Shown one piece after another: positions 1 to 8,856 of a stretch of 64,000 nucleotides of DNA. This DNA comes from Prosthecobacter gellanilyticus (lineage in GTDB: Bacteria; Verrucomicrobiota; Verrucomicrobiia; Verrucomicrobiales; Verrucomicrobiaceae), in assembly GCF_007992435.1 (NCBI RefSeq), contig NZ_BKAG01000022.1, positions 1 through 64,000 of the forward strand. Reading direction: 5' to 3'. A program made the translations under genes and the position numbers. The notes beneath the pieces are model-generated. The model had not been told where the DNA came from. It was given only the letters and a program-made list of their open reading frames with translations, and searched no databases. Numbering within the stretch: position 1 is the stretch's first letter; each line of letters starts with the position of its first letter.

Positions 1-50
1 CAAGAAGGATTGACCTCGGGCGGCGTTCTTTGTCACCCTGCATCCAATCC

Positions 51-1187
51 ATGAGAATCCTCGCCACCACACTTCTTGCCGCCCTCATCTCCAGCGCCGC
101 CTTCGCCGCTGAGAACTACCATGTCTACTTCGGCTGCTACACCACGCCGAAGTCCGGTAGCAAAGGCATCTACATGTCCAAGTTTGACGCAGCCTCTGGC
201 GAGCTCGGCGATCCCGCCCTCGCCGTGGAAACGGGCAGCCCCAGCTTCCTCGCCATCCATCCTTCGAAGAAGTATCTCTACGCTGTGGGTGAGGCTGGCA
301 CGCCAGGGCAGGTTGGCGGCGGAGTCAGCGCCTTCAGCATCGGCGCAGATGGCAAACTGAAGCTCATCAACCAGGTGTCGTCCGTGGGGGCAGGACCTTG
401 TCATGTGTCTCTCGATCAAACCGGCAAGATGGCCATGGTGGCAAACTATGGCGGCGGCAGCATCGCCAGCTATTCCATTGCCGATGACGGCTCCCTCAGT
501 GACGCCAAGACCTTCGTGCAGCACGAAGGCGGCAGCGTGAACAAGAAGCGCCAGGCCGGTCCGCATGCGCACAGCATGAACCGCAGTCCCGACAATCGCT
601 TCGCCTTCGCCTGTGACCTAGGTTTGGACAAGGTGCTCATCTACGCCATCGACCCCGCCACCGGCACCATGAAGCTCCATGGTCACGGCACCGTGTCTCC
701 CGGCAGCGGCCCGCGTCACTTCGCCTTTCATCCGAACGGCAAGTTCGCCTTCGTGAACAACGAAATGCTCATGACCGAGACCACCTTTGCCTATGACGCG
801 GACAAAGGCACTCTGACCGAGGTGGCCACCGTCTCCACCCTGCCTGAGGCAGATCGTGGCAAGGAAGGCTTCAGCACCGCAGAGACCGTCGTTTACCCTA
901 ACGGCAAGTTTGTCTACGTGTCCAATCGCACGCACGACACCATCGCCGTCTTCACCTGTGATCCCGCCACCGGAAAGCTTGCATTGATCCAGAACGCTCC
1001 CGCCGAGGGCCAGATCCCGCGTAATTTCAGTCTCGATCCCTCTGGCAAGTGGATGATCGTGGCCCACCAGAACAGCAACACCGCCGCCCTCTTCAAAGTC
1101 GATCAGGAGACCGGCAAGCTCACCTTCACCGGCAAGAAGATCAACGTCGGCGGTTCCGTCTGCGTGCGCTTCCTGGCCGTCGAGTGA
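51..1187 (+). CDS. Secreted lactonase-family beta-propeller protein (6-phosphogluconolactonase-like)
   Basis: 378 residues. I start at the ATG at 51, because the preceding TTG at 30 would add seven residues in front of a clean signal peptide (residues 1-20, ending SSAAFA before AENYHV). The mature part has the repeated blades of the lactonase seven-bladed propeller family: YFGCYT near the start, GPHAHS in the middle, then GSGPRHFAFHPNGKFAF and a last blade with PRNFSLDPSGKWMIVAHQNS. Known members hydrolyse 6-phosphogluconolactone or related lactones (carboxymuconate type). The signal peptide implies a periplasmic or exported enzyme, so a role in the cytosolic pentose phosphate pathway is unlikely. 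It stands alone and converges on glgP. Family confident, substrate not known. Confidence 0.85.
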   Translation: MRILATTLLAALISSAAFAAENYHVYFGCYTTPKSGSKGIYMSKFDAASGELGDPALAVETGSPSFLAIHPSKKYLYAVGEAGTPGQVGGGVSAFSIGADGKLKLINQVSSVGAGPCHVSLDQTGKMAMVANYGGGSIASYSIADDGSLSDAKTFVQHEGGSVNKKRQAGPHAHSMNRSPDNRFAFACDLGLDKVLIYAIDPATGTMKLHGHGTVSPGSGPRHFAFHPNGKFAFVNNEMLMTETTFAYDADKGTLTEVATVSTLPEADRGKEGFSTAETVVYPNGKFVYVSNRTHDTIAVFTCDPATGKLALIQNAPAEGQIPRNFSLDPSGKWMIVAHQNSNTAALFKVDQETGKLTFTGKKINVGGSVCVRFLAVE

Positions 1188-1232
1188 TCAGAGGTGGCGT
1201 CGAAACCGCACTCTATCACAATCAAGTCTAAC

Positions 1233-1266
1233 AAAAAGCGCACCCATTTCTGGGTGCGCTTTTTTC
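1233..1266. terminator. Bidirectional intrinsic terminator
   Basis: An 11-bp perfect stem (AAGCGCACCCA / TGGGTGCGCTT) closes a 4-nt loop. It is preceded by an A-run and followed by a T-run, so it can work on both strands. It sits between the converging lactonase gene and glgP. Confidence 0.85.
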
Positions 1267-1297
1267 GTCATTCGTCATTCAGATTTCGTCAAGCCGA

Positions 1298-3760
1298 TCA
1301 AGGCACCGCCACCTGCGGCAGTTTCCACACCTTGTCCGCATAGTCCTGGATGGTGCGGTCAGAACTGAAGAAGCCCACGCGCGCCGTGTTGAGCACCGCC
1401 ATCTTCGTCCACAGCTCGGGCTGCTTGTAGGCCGCGTCCACCTTGGCCTGCGCATCCACATACATCTGGTAGTCGGCGAGGCAGAGGTAGGGATCACCAT
1501 GCTCAAGGAAGCTGTCACGCAGCGGCTTGAAGTCATGCGCGTGACCCGTGAAATAGTCACTGCCGATCCAGTCGATCGTGTCACGCAGAGCCTCGTTGTT
1601 CCAGTAATACTCCCACGGGTTGTAGCCGCGCGCCTTGAGATCCGTGACCTGCTCCACGGTGAGGCCGAAGATGAAGATGTTATCATCACCCACCTCTTCC
1701 GCGATCTCCACATTCGCGCCGTCCAGCGTGCCGATGGTGAGCGCGCCATTGAGCGCCAGCTTCATGTTCCCCGTGCCGGAGGCTTCCTTGCCCGCCGTGG
1801 AGATCTGCTCGCTCAGGTCCGCCGCAGGGATGATCTTCTCCGCCAGAGACACACCATAGTTAGGCAGGAACACCACCTTCAGCTTGTCTCCCACACGCGG
1901 ATCGTTGTTCACCTTGTTCGCCAGGGAGTTGATGGCGTGGATGATGTTCTTCGCCAGGAAGTAGCCCGGTGCCGCTTTGGCACCAAAGATGAACACACGC
2001 GGGTGGAAGTCAGCCTTCGGATTGTTCAGGATCTGGCGATACAGCGTGACGATGTTCAGCAGGTTCAGGTGCTGGCGCTTGTATTCATGCAGACGCTTGA
2101 TCTGCACATCAAAGAGCGCATCCGGGCTCACGCACACACCACAGCTGTCCTGGATGATCTTCGCCAGCACCACCTTGTGATGGCGCTTGATGGCGCGGTA
2201 ACGGTCGCGGAAGCCTGCATCATCCGCAGAGGCATCCAGGCCGCGGAGTTTGGACGCATCCTTCTTCCAGCCTTCGCCGATCGTCTCGGTGATGAGGGAG
2301 GAGAGCTGCGGATTGCACACATCCAGCCAGCGGCGGAAGGTGACACCGTTCGTGATGTTGACGAAGCGTTCCGGAAACAGTTCATGGAACTCCGGGAAGA
2401 GACGCTCGCACAGCAGGCGTGTGTGCAGCGCGGCCACACCGTTCGTGGCATGACCACCGAGCACGGACATATGCGCCATGCGCACATATTTGCCGCCGCG
2501 CTCATCGATGAGGGAGAGCACACGCTTCTTCGCCGCGTCACCGGGCCAGCGTGCTTCCACCGGACCGTCCAGGAACTGCGCATTGATGCGGTAGATGATC
2601 TGCAGATGGCGCGGCAGCACGCGCTCAAAGAGGCCCACGGACCACATCTCCAGCGCCTCAGGCAGAAGCGTGTGATTGGTATAACTAAAAGTCTCCTGGC
2701 AGATCTTCCAGGCGCTGCCCCAGTCCAGGTTCTCCTCATCCAGGAGGATGCGCATGAGCTCAGGGATGGCCACCGCAGGGTGCGTGTCATTGAGCTGGAT
2801 CGCCGCCTTGGAGGGAAATTCGCTCCACGGCAGGGAATAACCATTTTTAAAACGACGCACGATGTCTGCCAGCGAGCAGGCCACGAAGAAATACTGCTGC
2901 ACCAGGCGCAGCTCCTTGCCGGACTCCGTGGCATCATTCGGATACAGCACCTTCGAAACCGTCTCCGCGATGGCCTTCTCACGCAGCGCCTCGATGTAGC
3001 TGCCTTCGTTGAAGATCTTGAAGTTAAAGTCCTCATCCGCCTGCGCCTGCCAGAGGCGCAGCACGTTCACGGTGTGGCTGTCATATCCCACGATCGGGAT
3101 GTCCCATGGCAGGCCCAGGAGGCACTTCGTGTCCACCCACTGCGCATGCGGATTGCCATTTTCATCAAACCGCTGCGTCACACGTCCATAAAGCTGCACA
3201 CGCTGGCGGTAGCTGGGGCGCGCGATCTTCCACGGTGAGCCATCACGCATCCAGGCATCCGGATGCTCCACCTGACGGCCATTCACAAACTCCTGGCGGA
3301 ACAGGCCGAACTCATAGTGAATGCCGTAGCCGATCGCGGGCAGATTCATCGTGCTCAGGCTGTCCATGAAGCACGCCGCCAGACGGCCGAGACCGCCATT
3401 GCCCAGGCCCATGTCAGGCTCGCTCTGCAGCAGGGCATCCAGGTCCTTGCCCATCTCGCTGAGCGCCTGCTTCACAGAATCATAGAGGCCGGAGTTGCGC
3501 AGATTGTTCTCCAGCAGACGGCCCATGAGATACTCCAGGGAGAGGTAGTGGATGCGGCGCACACCGGATTTGCGATGCAGCGTGCGTGACTTCGTGGCGC
3601 TGTCCATCACACGATCCCGCACGGCCAGGCAGGTGGCCACCCACCAGTCGTTTGGACTGGCCGAGTCCACATAGGCTCCGAGCGTGAAGCGCACATGATT
3701 GACGATGGAGGACTTGATCGCCTCCGTGGAGTTGCCGAGGTCACAGGGGGCAGGTGTCAT
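1298..3760 (-). CDS. glgP: Glycogen/starch alpha-glucan phosphorylase
   Basis: 820 residues from the ATG at 3760; an upstream TTG at 3811 would add 17 Ser/Pro-rich residues that the family lacks. The enzyme releases glucose-1-phosphate from alpha-1,4-glucans in the cytosol. The phosphorylase signature [19 protein letters not shown] lies near residue 655, and its Lys is the pyridoxal-phosphate anchor. Also present are [18 protein letters not shown] near the N-terminus, [16 protein letters not shown], and [11 protein letters not shown]. Length matches the usual 800-840 residues. No other glycogen gene is adjacent. Upstream DNA shows no ribosome binding site, which is common in this window. Confidence 0.95.
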   Translation of the reverse strand: MTPAPCDLGNSTEAIKSSIVNHVRFTLGAYVDSASPNDWWVATCLAVRDRVMDSATKSRTLHRKSGVRRIHYLSLEYLMGRLLENNLRNSGLYDSVKQALSEMGKDLDALLQSEPDMGLGNGGLGRLAACFMDSLSTMNLPAIGYGIHYEFGLFRQEFVNGRQVEHPDAWMRDGSPWKIARPSYRQRVQLYGRVTQRFDENGNPHAQWVDTKCLLGLPWDIPIVGYDSHTVNVLRLWQAQADEDFNFKIFNEGSYIEALREKAIAETVSKVLYPNDATESGKELRLVQQYFFVACSLADIVRRFKNGYSLPWSEFPSKAAIQLNDTHPAVAIPELMRILLDEENLDWGSAWKICQETFSYTNHTLLPEALEMWSVGLFERVLPRHLQIIYRINAQFLDGPVEARWPGDAAKKRVLSLIDERGGKYVRMAHMSVLGGHATNGVAALHTRLLCERLFPEFHELFPERFVNITNGVTFRRWLDVCNPQLSSLITETIGEGWKKDASKLRGLDASADDAGFRDRYRAIKRHHKVVLAKIIQDSCGVCVSPDALFDVQIKRLHEYKRQHLNLLNIVTLYRQILNNPKADFHPRVFIFGAKAAPGYFLAKNIIHAINSLANKVNNDPRVGDKLKVVFLPNYGVSLAEKIIPAADLSEQISTAGKEASGTGNMKLALNGALTIGTLDGANVEIAEEVGDDNIFIFGLTVEQVTDLKARGYNPWEYYWNNEALRDTIDWIGSDYFTGHAHDFKPLRDSFLEHGDPYLCLADYQMYVDAQAKVDAAYKQPELWTKMAVLNTARVGFFSSDRTIQDYADKVWKLPQVAVP

Positions 3761-4019
3761 GGGGGTTGCGGGGGAAAGGGAGCTCAAGGGGATGGACAGG
3801 TCGGAGATCAAAAGGACGGATGACGGAGAAAGGCAGGAGCCCGAGGGGCAGAAAGGGCGGGCAGGGAAGTCATGGTGTCAAGCTGTGGGCGGATGGCTAG
3901 CGGATGAATGACAAAATGCAGACGTCTGAGATGGGCCGCGAATGAGAGGCCCTGAGGCATCGTCCCGCTCATGCGTCCGGCCTCCTCTCACTTCGTCATT
4001 CCTGCTGCACAGACGTACC
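3761..4019. other. Intergenic region between rsmI and glgP
   Basis: About 260 bp holding presumably the glgP promoter. It carries single copies of the GAATGAC / GTCATTC short motif (near 3905 and 3985) seen elsewhere in intergenic DNA. I see no convincing terminator or promoter hexamers. Confidence 0.4.
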
Positions 4020-4829
4020 TCACCACGTGATCCACTTGGGCAGTTCGGCGGGAGCGAGGACGAGAGTGATTTCACCTTTGGGCGGTCGGGTTTGGTAATG
4101 CATGAGCACTTGCTGTGCCGGTCCGCGCTGGAATTCTTCAAACTTCTTTGTCAGCTCTCGTGCCACGACCACCCGATGCTCAGGCCTGGCCGCTGCGACC
4201 ATGCCCAGCGTGTCCACCAGGCGATACGGACTCTCGAAGTAGACGCTGGTGGCCTCACGCTGCAGGGCGGCCAGCAGTTCCTTCTCACGCTGGCCTTTCT
4301 TATGAGGCAGAAAGCCGCCGAAGTAAAAGGGCACCGTGGGCAGACCACTCGCAGCCAGCGCCGTGAGCACCGCGCTCGGGCCGGGCAGGCTCTCCACCTT
4401 CAGTCCTGCGGCCACGGTGCTCTGCACCAGCCTCTGACCAGGATCTGAAACCGTGGGCATGCCAGCATCAGAGATCAGCGCCACGCTGCCACCCTTTTGG
4501 ATATGCGCCAGAAGCTCCGGAATACGCCGCGCCTCATTGTGCTCATTCAGGCTCACCAGCCGCCCGCGGATGCCGTGATGACTCAGCAGACGGCCCGAGT
4601 GCCGCGTGTCCTCGCAGGCAATGAGGTCCACCGTCTTCAGCGCTTCCAGCGCCCGCAAAGTGATGTCCGCCAGATTGCCAATCGGTGTGGCGATCAGGTA
4701 AAGCGCAGGATCGAAGACCCGTGACCCGCTTTCAAAAGGCTCAATCGGCTCATAGGCCTCCTCCGTCTCGGGCGGTGCCTCTTCAGCGTGTTCTGTGTCC
4801 TCAGTATTCAAGCCTTTTAGGAATAACAA
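4020..4829 (-). CDS. rsmI: 16S rRNA (cytidine-1402-2'-O)-methyltransferase RsmI
   Basis: 269 residues, SAM-dependent tetrapyrrole-methylase fold. The core begins at LYLIATPIGNLADITLRALE (about residue 43) and contains CEDTRHSGRLLSHHGI, ALISDAGMPTVSDPGQRLV and LPGPSAVLTALAASGLP, which are the RsmI landmarks. It methylates the ribosomal decoding centre. The start is uncertain: no in-frame ATG precedes the core, so a TTG at 4829 (or the TTG six codons later) must be used. The resulting 40-residue acidic leader contains NTEDTEHAEE, a peptide that resembles translated intergenic repeat DNA and is probably not functional. Confidence 0.9.
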   Translation of the reverse strand: MLFLKGLNTEDTEHAEEAPPETEEAYEPIEPFESGSRVFDPALYLIATPIGNLADITLRALEALKTVDLIACEDTRHSGRLLSHHGIRGRLVSLNEHNEARRIPELLAHIQKGGSVALISDAGMPTVSDPGQRLVQSTVAAGLKVESLPGPSAVLTALAASGLPTVPFYFGGFLPHKKGQREKELLAALQREATSVYFESPYRLVDTLGMVAAARPEHRVVVARELTKKFEEFQRGPAQQVLMHYQTRPPKGEITLVLAPAELPKWITW

Positions 4830-4898
4830 ATGATTCGACGAAATGACACGGGCTGAACCCGGATGCCCAAGGTGACTAACACGCTGCGCTCAGCCCCG

Positions 4899-4961
4899 TT
4901 CGTCATTTCGTCCTTCGCAGTCTTGCTACGGAGAATGGATCGGTTTTAGTCATTCGTCATT
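4899..4961. repeat. Short dispersed repeat, TTCGTCATT family
   Basis: Two runs (4899-4916 and 4949-4961) of the CATTCGTCATT motif lie between the lptE-like gene and rsmI. The same motif, in either orientation, recurs in at least four other intergenic gaps (1265-1290, 32621-32636, 38443-38597, 44696-44718). Confidence 0.55.
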
Positions 4962-4979
4962 GGCCCCGAAGGGGCTCGT

Positions 4980-5483
4980 TCACCAGCCCTCGGAGATTTC
5001 GTTGGCGATGGTGGTGGCGACTCGCTGCGCGGCATCATCCAGCGCCTGCGCTTCGGAGTTCTGCACGTTGGAGTCAAGGATCACGTAGGACATGCCGGAG
5101 GTTCCGCCCACATGAATCGCGCGTCCAGATGCCGCGTCTTTGACCGCATAGCTGACCACCAGGCGCATCTGCAGCTGGGAGGTGCGCAGCACGTTCCGGC
5201 GCACGGAGCGGAACTGGGAGCGGTCCACCCGGCTGATGACTCCTTCCAGCACAGCATCCGCATCTTCCTTGCGGACGATCTGGTAGGAGCCGTCCATCTG
5301 GATCTGCTTGATCAGTGAATTCGTCACCACGGAGGACAGGCGCGGCTCCAGGGTCTGGTTTTCAAAGGTCGGCACCGCCAGCTTGGTGATATTCGCCAGA
5401 TGGGCAGGCTTCTGGCCACCGAGGTGGTAGCCGGCGCAGCTGGAGAGAACGAGAGAGAGGGCGAGCAAGCACAGGGTTTTCAT
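4980..5483 (-). CDS. lptE: LptE-like LPS-assembly lipoprotein
   Basis: 167 residues. A lipoprotein signal (lipobox LSSC, Cys16) is followed by AGYHLGGQKP, the usual start of mature LptE-family proteins. Then comes NITKLAVPTFENQTLEPRLS, as in the family in which LptE plugs the LptD barrel that inserts LPS. The C-terminal part (SYVILDSNVQNSEAQALDDA ... VATTIANEISEGW) matches the helix seen in short LptE proteins. It lies just downstream of the BamD-like gene on the same strand, consistent with an outer-membrane biogenesis pair. Family fairly sure; function by analogy. Confidence 0.75.
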   Translation of the reverse strand: MKTLCLLALSLVLSSCAGYHLGGQKPAHLANITKLAVPTFENQTLEPRLSSVVTNSLIKQIQMDGSYQIVRKEDADAVLEGVISRVDRSQFRSVRRNVLRTSQLQMRLVVSYAVKDAASGRAIHVGGTSGMSYVILDSNVQNSEAQALDDAAQRVATTIANEISEGW

Positions 5484-5601
5484 CCGGGAGGGGAGCAGGG
5501 AGCGTGGAGCGGGATCGGGAAATCGGCAGCACTATCAGGGCGTTTGGCAGTGGCAGAGTAAAGAAAGAACTTCCTTCTCTGCGTCACGTCCGGAGGGTGC
5601 C

Positions 5602-6939
5602 TCAGGGTGCTGGTGGCTTCGGGGGCACTGGCAGGCCGTCGGCCGGCGCTGGCACCGTAGGGTTCAGCACCGGTGGCGCTGGCACAGGCAGGAGCGCAGG
5701 CTTCTCTTCCGTGGCTGGGGGAGCTGCCGGAGGCAGCAGCGCACCAGGAGCAGGGGCCGCGCCCGGCTTCGTCGGCAGTGTAGGCTCGGTCAGCGGGATC
5801 GGCAGGAAGTTGTCACTGCCAGCACGCATGCGGGACTTTTGGCTCAGCTTGGCCAGTTCAGGAGCCAGCGGGCCCACGTAATCATCCCGGTTCTTCAGGT
5901 TCTTCGCACCCGCCACCGTGTAGTCCTGGTCAGGCTGTCCTTTGCGGGCATCAGACACCGCATCTGGATCCGTGGCAGCCAGTTCGGCCAGCAGTTCACG
6001 GGCCTCGGAGGAAGCTTCTGGTGAGCCATATTTCAGCGCCTCATTCAGGTAGATCGCAGCCGCCTTGGGCTTGTTGATGCGCATGTAGAATTTCGCGACC
6101 GTGAGGGACTGGGTGGCTTCCACCGCATTGATCTGGCGCAGACCCTGCTCAGCCTCGCCCGCGCGGTCACCCTTCGGGTGTGTGGCCATGTAGGTCGTCA
6201 GCGCATCACGGGCTGCCACGATGTTGGACTTGTCCTCGCTGCGGCTGGCCGCCACGCTGCTGATGGAGCCGATGCGGAACTGCGCCTCGCTGGCCTGCTT
6301 CGTGTTCGGGTAGTTTTCCACCACAATTTGGTAGCCGGCCACAGCCTTGTCCTTCTCACCCATGTCCTGGTAGATCTCACCGATGCTGAACTGCGCCACC
6401 GGAGCCAGTTTGCCGAAAGGCGCGTTGGAGATGATCTTCTGATACATCTTCACCACATCCTCACCGCCCATCTTGACCTTCAGCAGGATCAGGCTGCGCT
6501 CCTTTTTGCCACCCTTCGCCGTCTCCGCGATCTCATACTGCTGCTGGATCGCGTCTTCAAAGCGGGCGCTGGAGCGGTGCTGGTCGATGAAGGTCTGAAA
6601 CGCATCAAAGGACGATTGCAGCGAGCCACCAGTCTGTTTCACAATCAGCGCGTTTGCATAGGAGGCTTCTGAAGCAGCCACCGTGAACGGATAGTCCTTC
6701 GCGATCTGCTGGTAAGTGCTCTGGGCGCGGCCGGTGCGGCCTTCGTTCTGGGCCTGGCGTGCCTGCATCAGCAGGGCCGTGGCCTCAGACTCCTGGCGCT
6801 GGCGCTCATCCGTGGCCGGGGCCACTTTGTCCTTCTTTTCGAACAGACCGAGAAAGGCCGGGGCAGGGGAAGGCAGCGCGCAAAGAGTCGCTGCGGCGAG
6901 GGCGCAGAAGGAAAGGCGTGGGAGGGTGAAGTCTCTCAT
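5602..6939 (-). CDS. BamD-like tetratricopeptide outer-membrane biogenesis protein
   Basis: 445 residues from the ATG at 6939 (an upstream TTG at 6978 adds 13 residues). A signal peptide ends near ALPSPAPA, without a clear lipobox Cys. At least four TPR-like repeats follow: AQNEGRTGRAQSTYQQIAKD, SIGEIYQDMGEKDKAVAGYQ and FYMRINKPKAAAIYLNEAL are representative. The pattern 'track, then VVENYPNTKQASEAQFRIG' is typical of BamD/YfiO and YbgF-type proteins. The last 90 residues are Pro/Ala-rich and probably disordered. It may scaffold beta-barrel assembly; it is about 200 residues longer than E. coli BamD, so the assignment is to the family and not a strict orthologue. Confidence 0.65.
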   Translation of the reverse strand: MRDFTLPRLSFCALAAATLCALPSPAPAFLGLFEKKDKVAPATDERQRQESEATALLMQARQAQNEGRTGRAQSTYQQIAKDYPFTVAASEASYANALIVKQTGGSLQSSFDAFQTFIDQHRSSARFEDAIQQQYEIAETAKGGKKERSLILLKVKMGGEDVVKMYQKIISNAPFGKLAPVAQFSIGEIYQDMGEKDKAVAGYQIVVENYPNTKQASEAQFRIGSISSVAASRSEDKSNIVAARDALTTYMATHPKGDRAGEAEQGLRQINAVEATQSLTVAKFYMRINKPKAAAIYLNEALKYGSPEASSEARELLAELAATDPDAVSDARKGQPDQDYTVAGAKNLKNRDDYVGPLAPELAKLSQKSRMRAGSDNFLPIPLTEPTLPTKPGAAPAPGALLPPAAPPATEEKPALLPVPAPPVLNPTVPAPADGLPVPPKPPAP

Positions 6940-7154
6940 CAGGATGGTGATACTAAAGGAGTGTAAAAGAGGCGTCAAGGCGGCTTCCTAGTCGGAAATC
7001 AACCCCTGACAGACGAATGCCCAAAAGGGCAGGCTGGGCTGGGGAAAGGTTGGCAAACACCCTCAGGGAGCAAAAGGGATGCCTGTATATACCAGTTTTC
7101 ATCAAATGTCGGCTAAAAATTGCCACAGATTCGCTCCTCCCACGTCTTCTCCAC

Positions 7155-7406
7155 CTGGATAAGGTTGGATCTGCCTGGATCCCAATGGAGCGGCAGCCCA
7201 CGATCTTCGAAGCCCTGGCGAAGAAGATGCGTCAGCCTGCCATCTTGGCAGGCCACCCCCTCCACAAGGTCGGATCCAGTCGGATTGACTCTTATCGCCC
7301 CCAGGCAAAGCGCCAGCAAAGCAGCCCTCATACTCCCTGTGACGAGCCCACGACTCGCGCTATCCGCCTGTTCCGCAAGGTCGGATACAGTCGGATTGAC
7401 TCGGAT
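7155..7406. repeat. Three blocks of 10-bp-phased TCGGAT-like direct repeats
   Basis: Block 1: CTGGAT at 7155, TTGGAT at 7165, CTGGAT at 7175, ATGGAG at 7185. Block 2: TCGGAT at 7270 and 7280, TCTTAT at 7290. Block 3: TCGGAT at 7381, 7391 and 7401. Within a block the period is exactly 10 bp, so all copies face one side of the helix. Blocks 2 and 3 share the preceding AAGG and the TTGACTC after the second copy. Block starts are 105-111 bp apart. This could be a protein-binding array or a dispersed repeat. Confidence 0.6.
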
Positions 7407-7421
7407 TGGCATCCCCTCCGA

Positions 7422-7472
7422 GAAACCACCGTAAACAACCGTCAACCACGGTAAACAACCGTAAACGGCTCC
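7422..7472. repeat. GTAAAC-rich dispersed repeat, copy 1
   Basis: A stretch of about 50 bp made of ACCGTAAAC / ACGGTAAAC units. It aligns without gaps, at roughly 80 percent identity by eye, to 46974-47024 upstream of prs. Confidence 0.55.
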
Positions 7473-7764
7473 CGTGTCCTCCCTCTCCCCCACTCCAAAT
7501 CTCCGGCGAAAAAAGTCACTCATAGCCCCGCACCCTCCACCATCTCCGCCTCCCTTCAAAGTGACCCAAGCGGATCCTTTGGACACCGCGCCCACCGTCC
7601 ACCGCTTTCGCCCCTAGAGGCACCCTCTTCCCAACTCCGAACTCCGCCCACCGCCCTCCGAACTACTCGAGAAATCCCCAATTACTCCACAAACTTATTG
7701 AACCTATGAACATCTAAGATTGTTAAAATGTTAAGATCTGCTAAATAACTTCCGCTTTTCTAAA

Positions 7765-8592
7765 ATGTCCGCCAACACCTATCGCCTCAGTGCCCGCGAG
7801 CGTGCCGAGCAGAAGCTCGAACGCTCCAAGCCCGCGAACGTGCGTAACCACCCCAAGGCCAAGCTTCAGAAGAAAGTGCGTACATATAAGGGGCTGCTTG
7901 GAGCCTTCCTCCTCCTCCCTCTCGGCCTCATCACCGCCTTCACCCTGGTGGAGGTCTTCTTCCGCGCCATGACCCGGGCGGAGTTCTGGCGTTCGGACCA
8001 GTTCATCTTCTTCACCACCGGCGGCGTCGCCTGGGCCGTTTCCTACCTTGCTGGCTGGCGCCCCATCCACGCCTACGTCCTCGGTCACGAGCTCAGCCAC
8101 CTCATCGTCGCCCGTGCCTTCGGCGGCGAAATCTTCGGCTGGAGCGCCTCCCCAAACGGCGGCTACGTCGAGACCAACAAGTCGAACACCTGGATCACTT
8201 TGGCTCCCTACTTGATCCCGTTTTACTCCATGATCGTCATGATCGTGTTCGGCCTGCTCGGCATGTTCTGGAACCTGCATGATCCTCTCGCGCTGCCCAT
8301 CGGAAAGGGCGTCACGCTGCGTCCCGTCTGGCTCTTCTACGCCGCCCTCGGCCTCACCTGGTGGTTCCACGCCACCTACACCGTCAAGACCGTCCTCACC
8401 CATCAAAGCGACCTCGAGCGCAATGGCGAGTTCTTCTCCATGAGCCTGATCTTCCTGATCAACATCCTGCTCATCACCGCCCTCTATCTCTGCGCCTCCC
8501 CAGCCCCCGCCCACGAGTTCATCGAGCTCGGCCGCTGCTGGCTCGGCACCGTCGCCTGGGCCTTCTCCCTGATCCGCCAAGTCTTCGCCTGA
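7765..8592 (+). CDS. Integral membrane protein with HExxH zinc-protease motif (M50-like)
   Basis: 275 residues. A basic N-terminal 42 residues precede about six membrane segments (starting near residues 44, 84, 150, 190, 220 and 255). HELSHLIVARAFGGEIFGW around residue 109 carries the HExxH zinc-binding motif at the start of a membrane helix, as in site-2-type M50 proteases and their relatives. I do not see the second M50 motif (NxxPxxxxDG), so the third metal ligand is unresolved and the protein may be a structural relative. Start ATG 7765. It is separated by 260 bp from nrtR. No known substrate. Confidence 0.7.
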   Translation: MSANTYRLSARERAEQKLERSKPANVRNHPKAKLQKKVRTYKGLLGAFLLLPLGLITAFTLVEVFFRAMTRAEFWRSDQFIFFTTGGVAWAVSYLAGWRPIHAYVLGHELSHLIVARAFGGEIFGWSASPNGGYVETNKSNTWITLAPYLIPFYSMIVMIVFGLLGMFWNLHDPLALPIGKGVTLRPVWLFYAALGLTWWFHATYTVKTVLTHQSDLERNGEFFSMSLIFLINILLITALYLCASPAPAHEFIELGRCWLGTVAWAFSLIRQVFA

Positions 8593-8817
8593 TCGTAACA
8601 AGGTAAAGTCGCAGCACCATCCGAGGGTAACGTGGACATTCCTGTCCACCTCCCTGCCACTCCCTCCCGACGTCGTTGCCAGCATGGCGCCCTTCGAGGC
8701 AAAGCCATCGCCACGCTGAGAAGCAAAAAGCTCGCTGTCGACAAAGGTCATCTCGTGTCCTGCCCGCACCTCGCGGCATCCCGTCTCTAACAAATCAAAA
8801 ATCAAAAATCCGCCCCC
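8593..8817. other. Intergenic region upstream of nrtR
   Basis: About 225 bp without a gene. The first 15 bp contain TCGTAACAAGGTA, a chance-looking match to the 3' end of 16S rRNA. An AT-rich run (8785-8815) leads into the nrtR promoter region. Confidence 0.4.
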
Positions 8818-8856
8818 TTGACTTAGTGTCCATCATACACCAATGATAGTGTATGA
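8818..8856 (+). promoter_or_regulatory. Candidate nrtR promoter with overlapping palindromic operator
   Basis: A -35-like TTGACT lies at 8818-8823. With an 18-bp spacer, AATGAT at 8842-8847 is a possible -10, which would place the transcript start at or near the ATG (8853). A perfect inverted repeat TCATACAC (8833-8840) / GTGTATGA (8849-8856) with an 8-nt spacer covers this -10 and the start codon. The half-site TAGTGT occurs twice, 23 bp apart (8824 and 8847). NrtR regulators bind lineage-specific palindromes, so autoregulation is plausible. Positions are seen; function is inferred. Confidence 0.45.

Larger units (their letters stand above)
6940..7764. other. Long non-coding region between divergent genes
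   Basis: 825 bp with no convincing gene. Frames open here on both strands encode repeats (RIDSDW / IRVNPTVSDL types) that follow from the DNA repeats, so I do not call them. The region holds three 10-bp-phased repeat blocks (7155-7406), a GTAAAC-rich repeat (7422-7472) and an AT-rich stretch at 7675-7765 that probably carries the promoter of the following membrane-protein gene. Confidence 0.6.

Noticed and set aside
1499..3238. Long open frame antisense to glgP (579 codons)
   Set aside because: A shadow of the high-GC glgP codons; composition (His/Arg/Val-rich, no motifs) is not protein-like. The same holds for 36793-38397 opposite ftsK and 15994-17397 opposite pncB.
7017..7595. Open frames on both strands in the 7 kb gap
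   Set aside because: Their peptides repeat only because the DNA repeats (RIDSDW, IRVNPTVSDL); no start context or recognisable family.
8594..8606. TCGTAACAAGGTA resembling the 3' end of 16S rRNA
   Set aside because: Only 13 bases match; the following sequence lacks the anti-Shine-Dalgarno end and there is no other rRNA sequence nearby.
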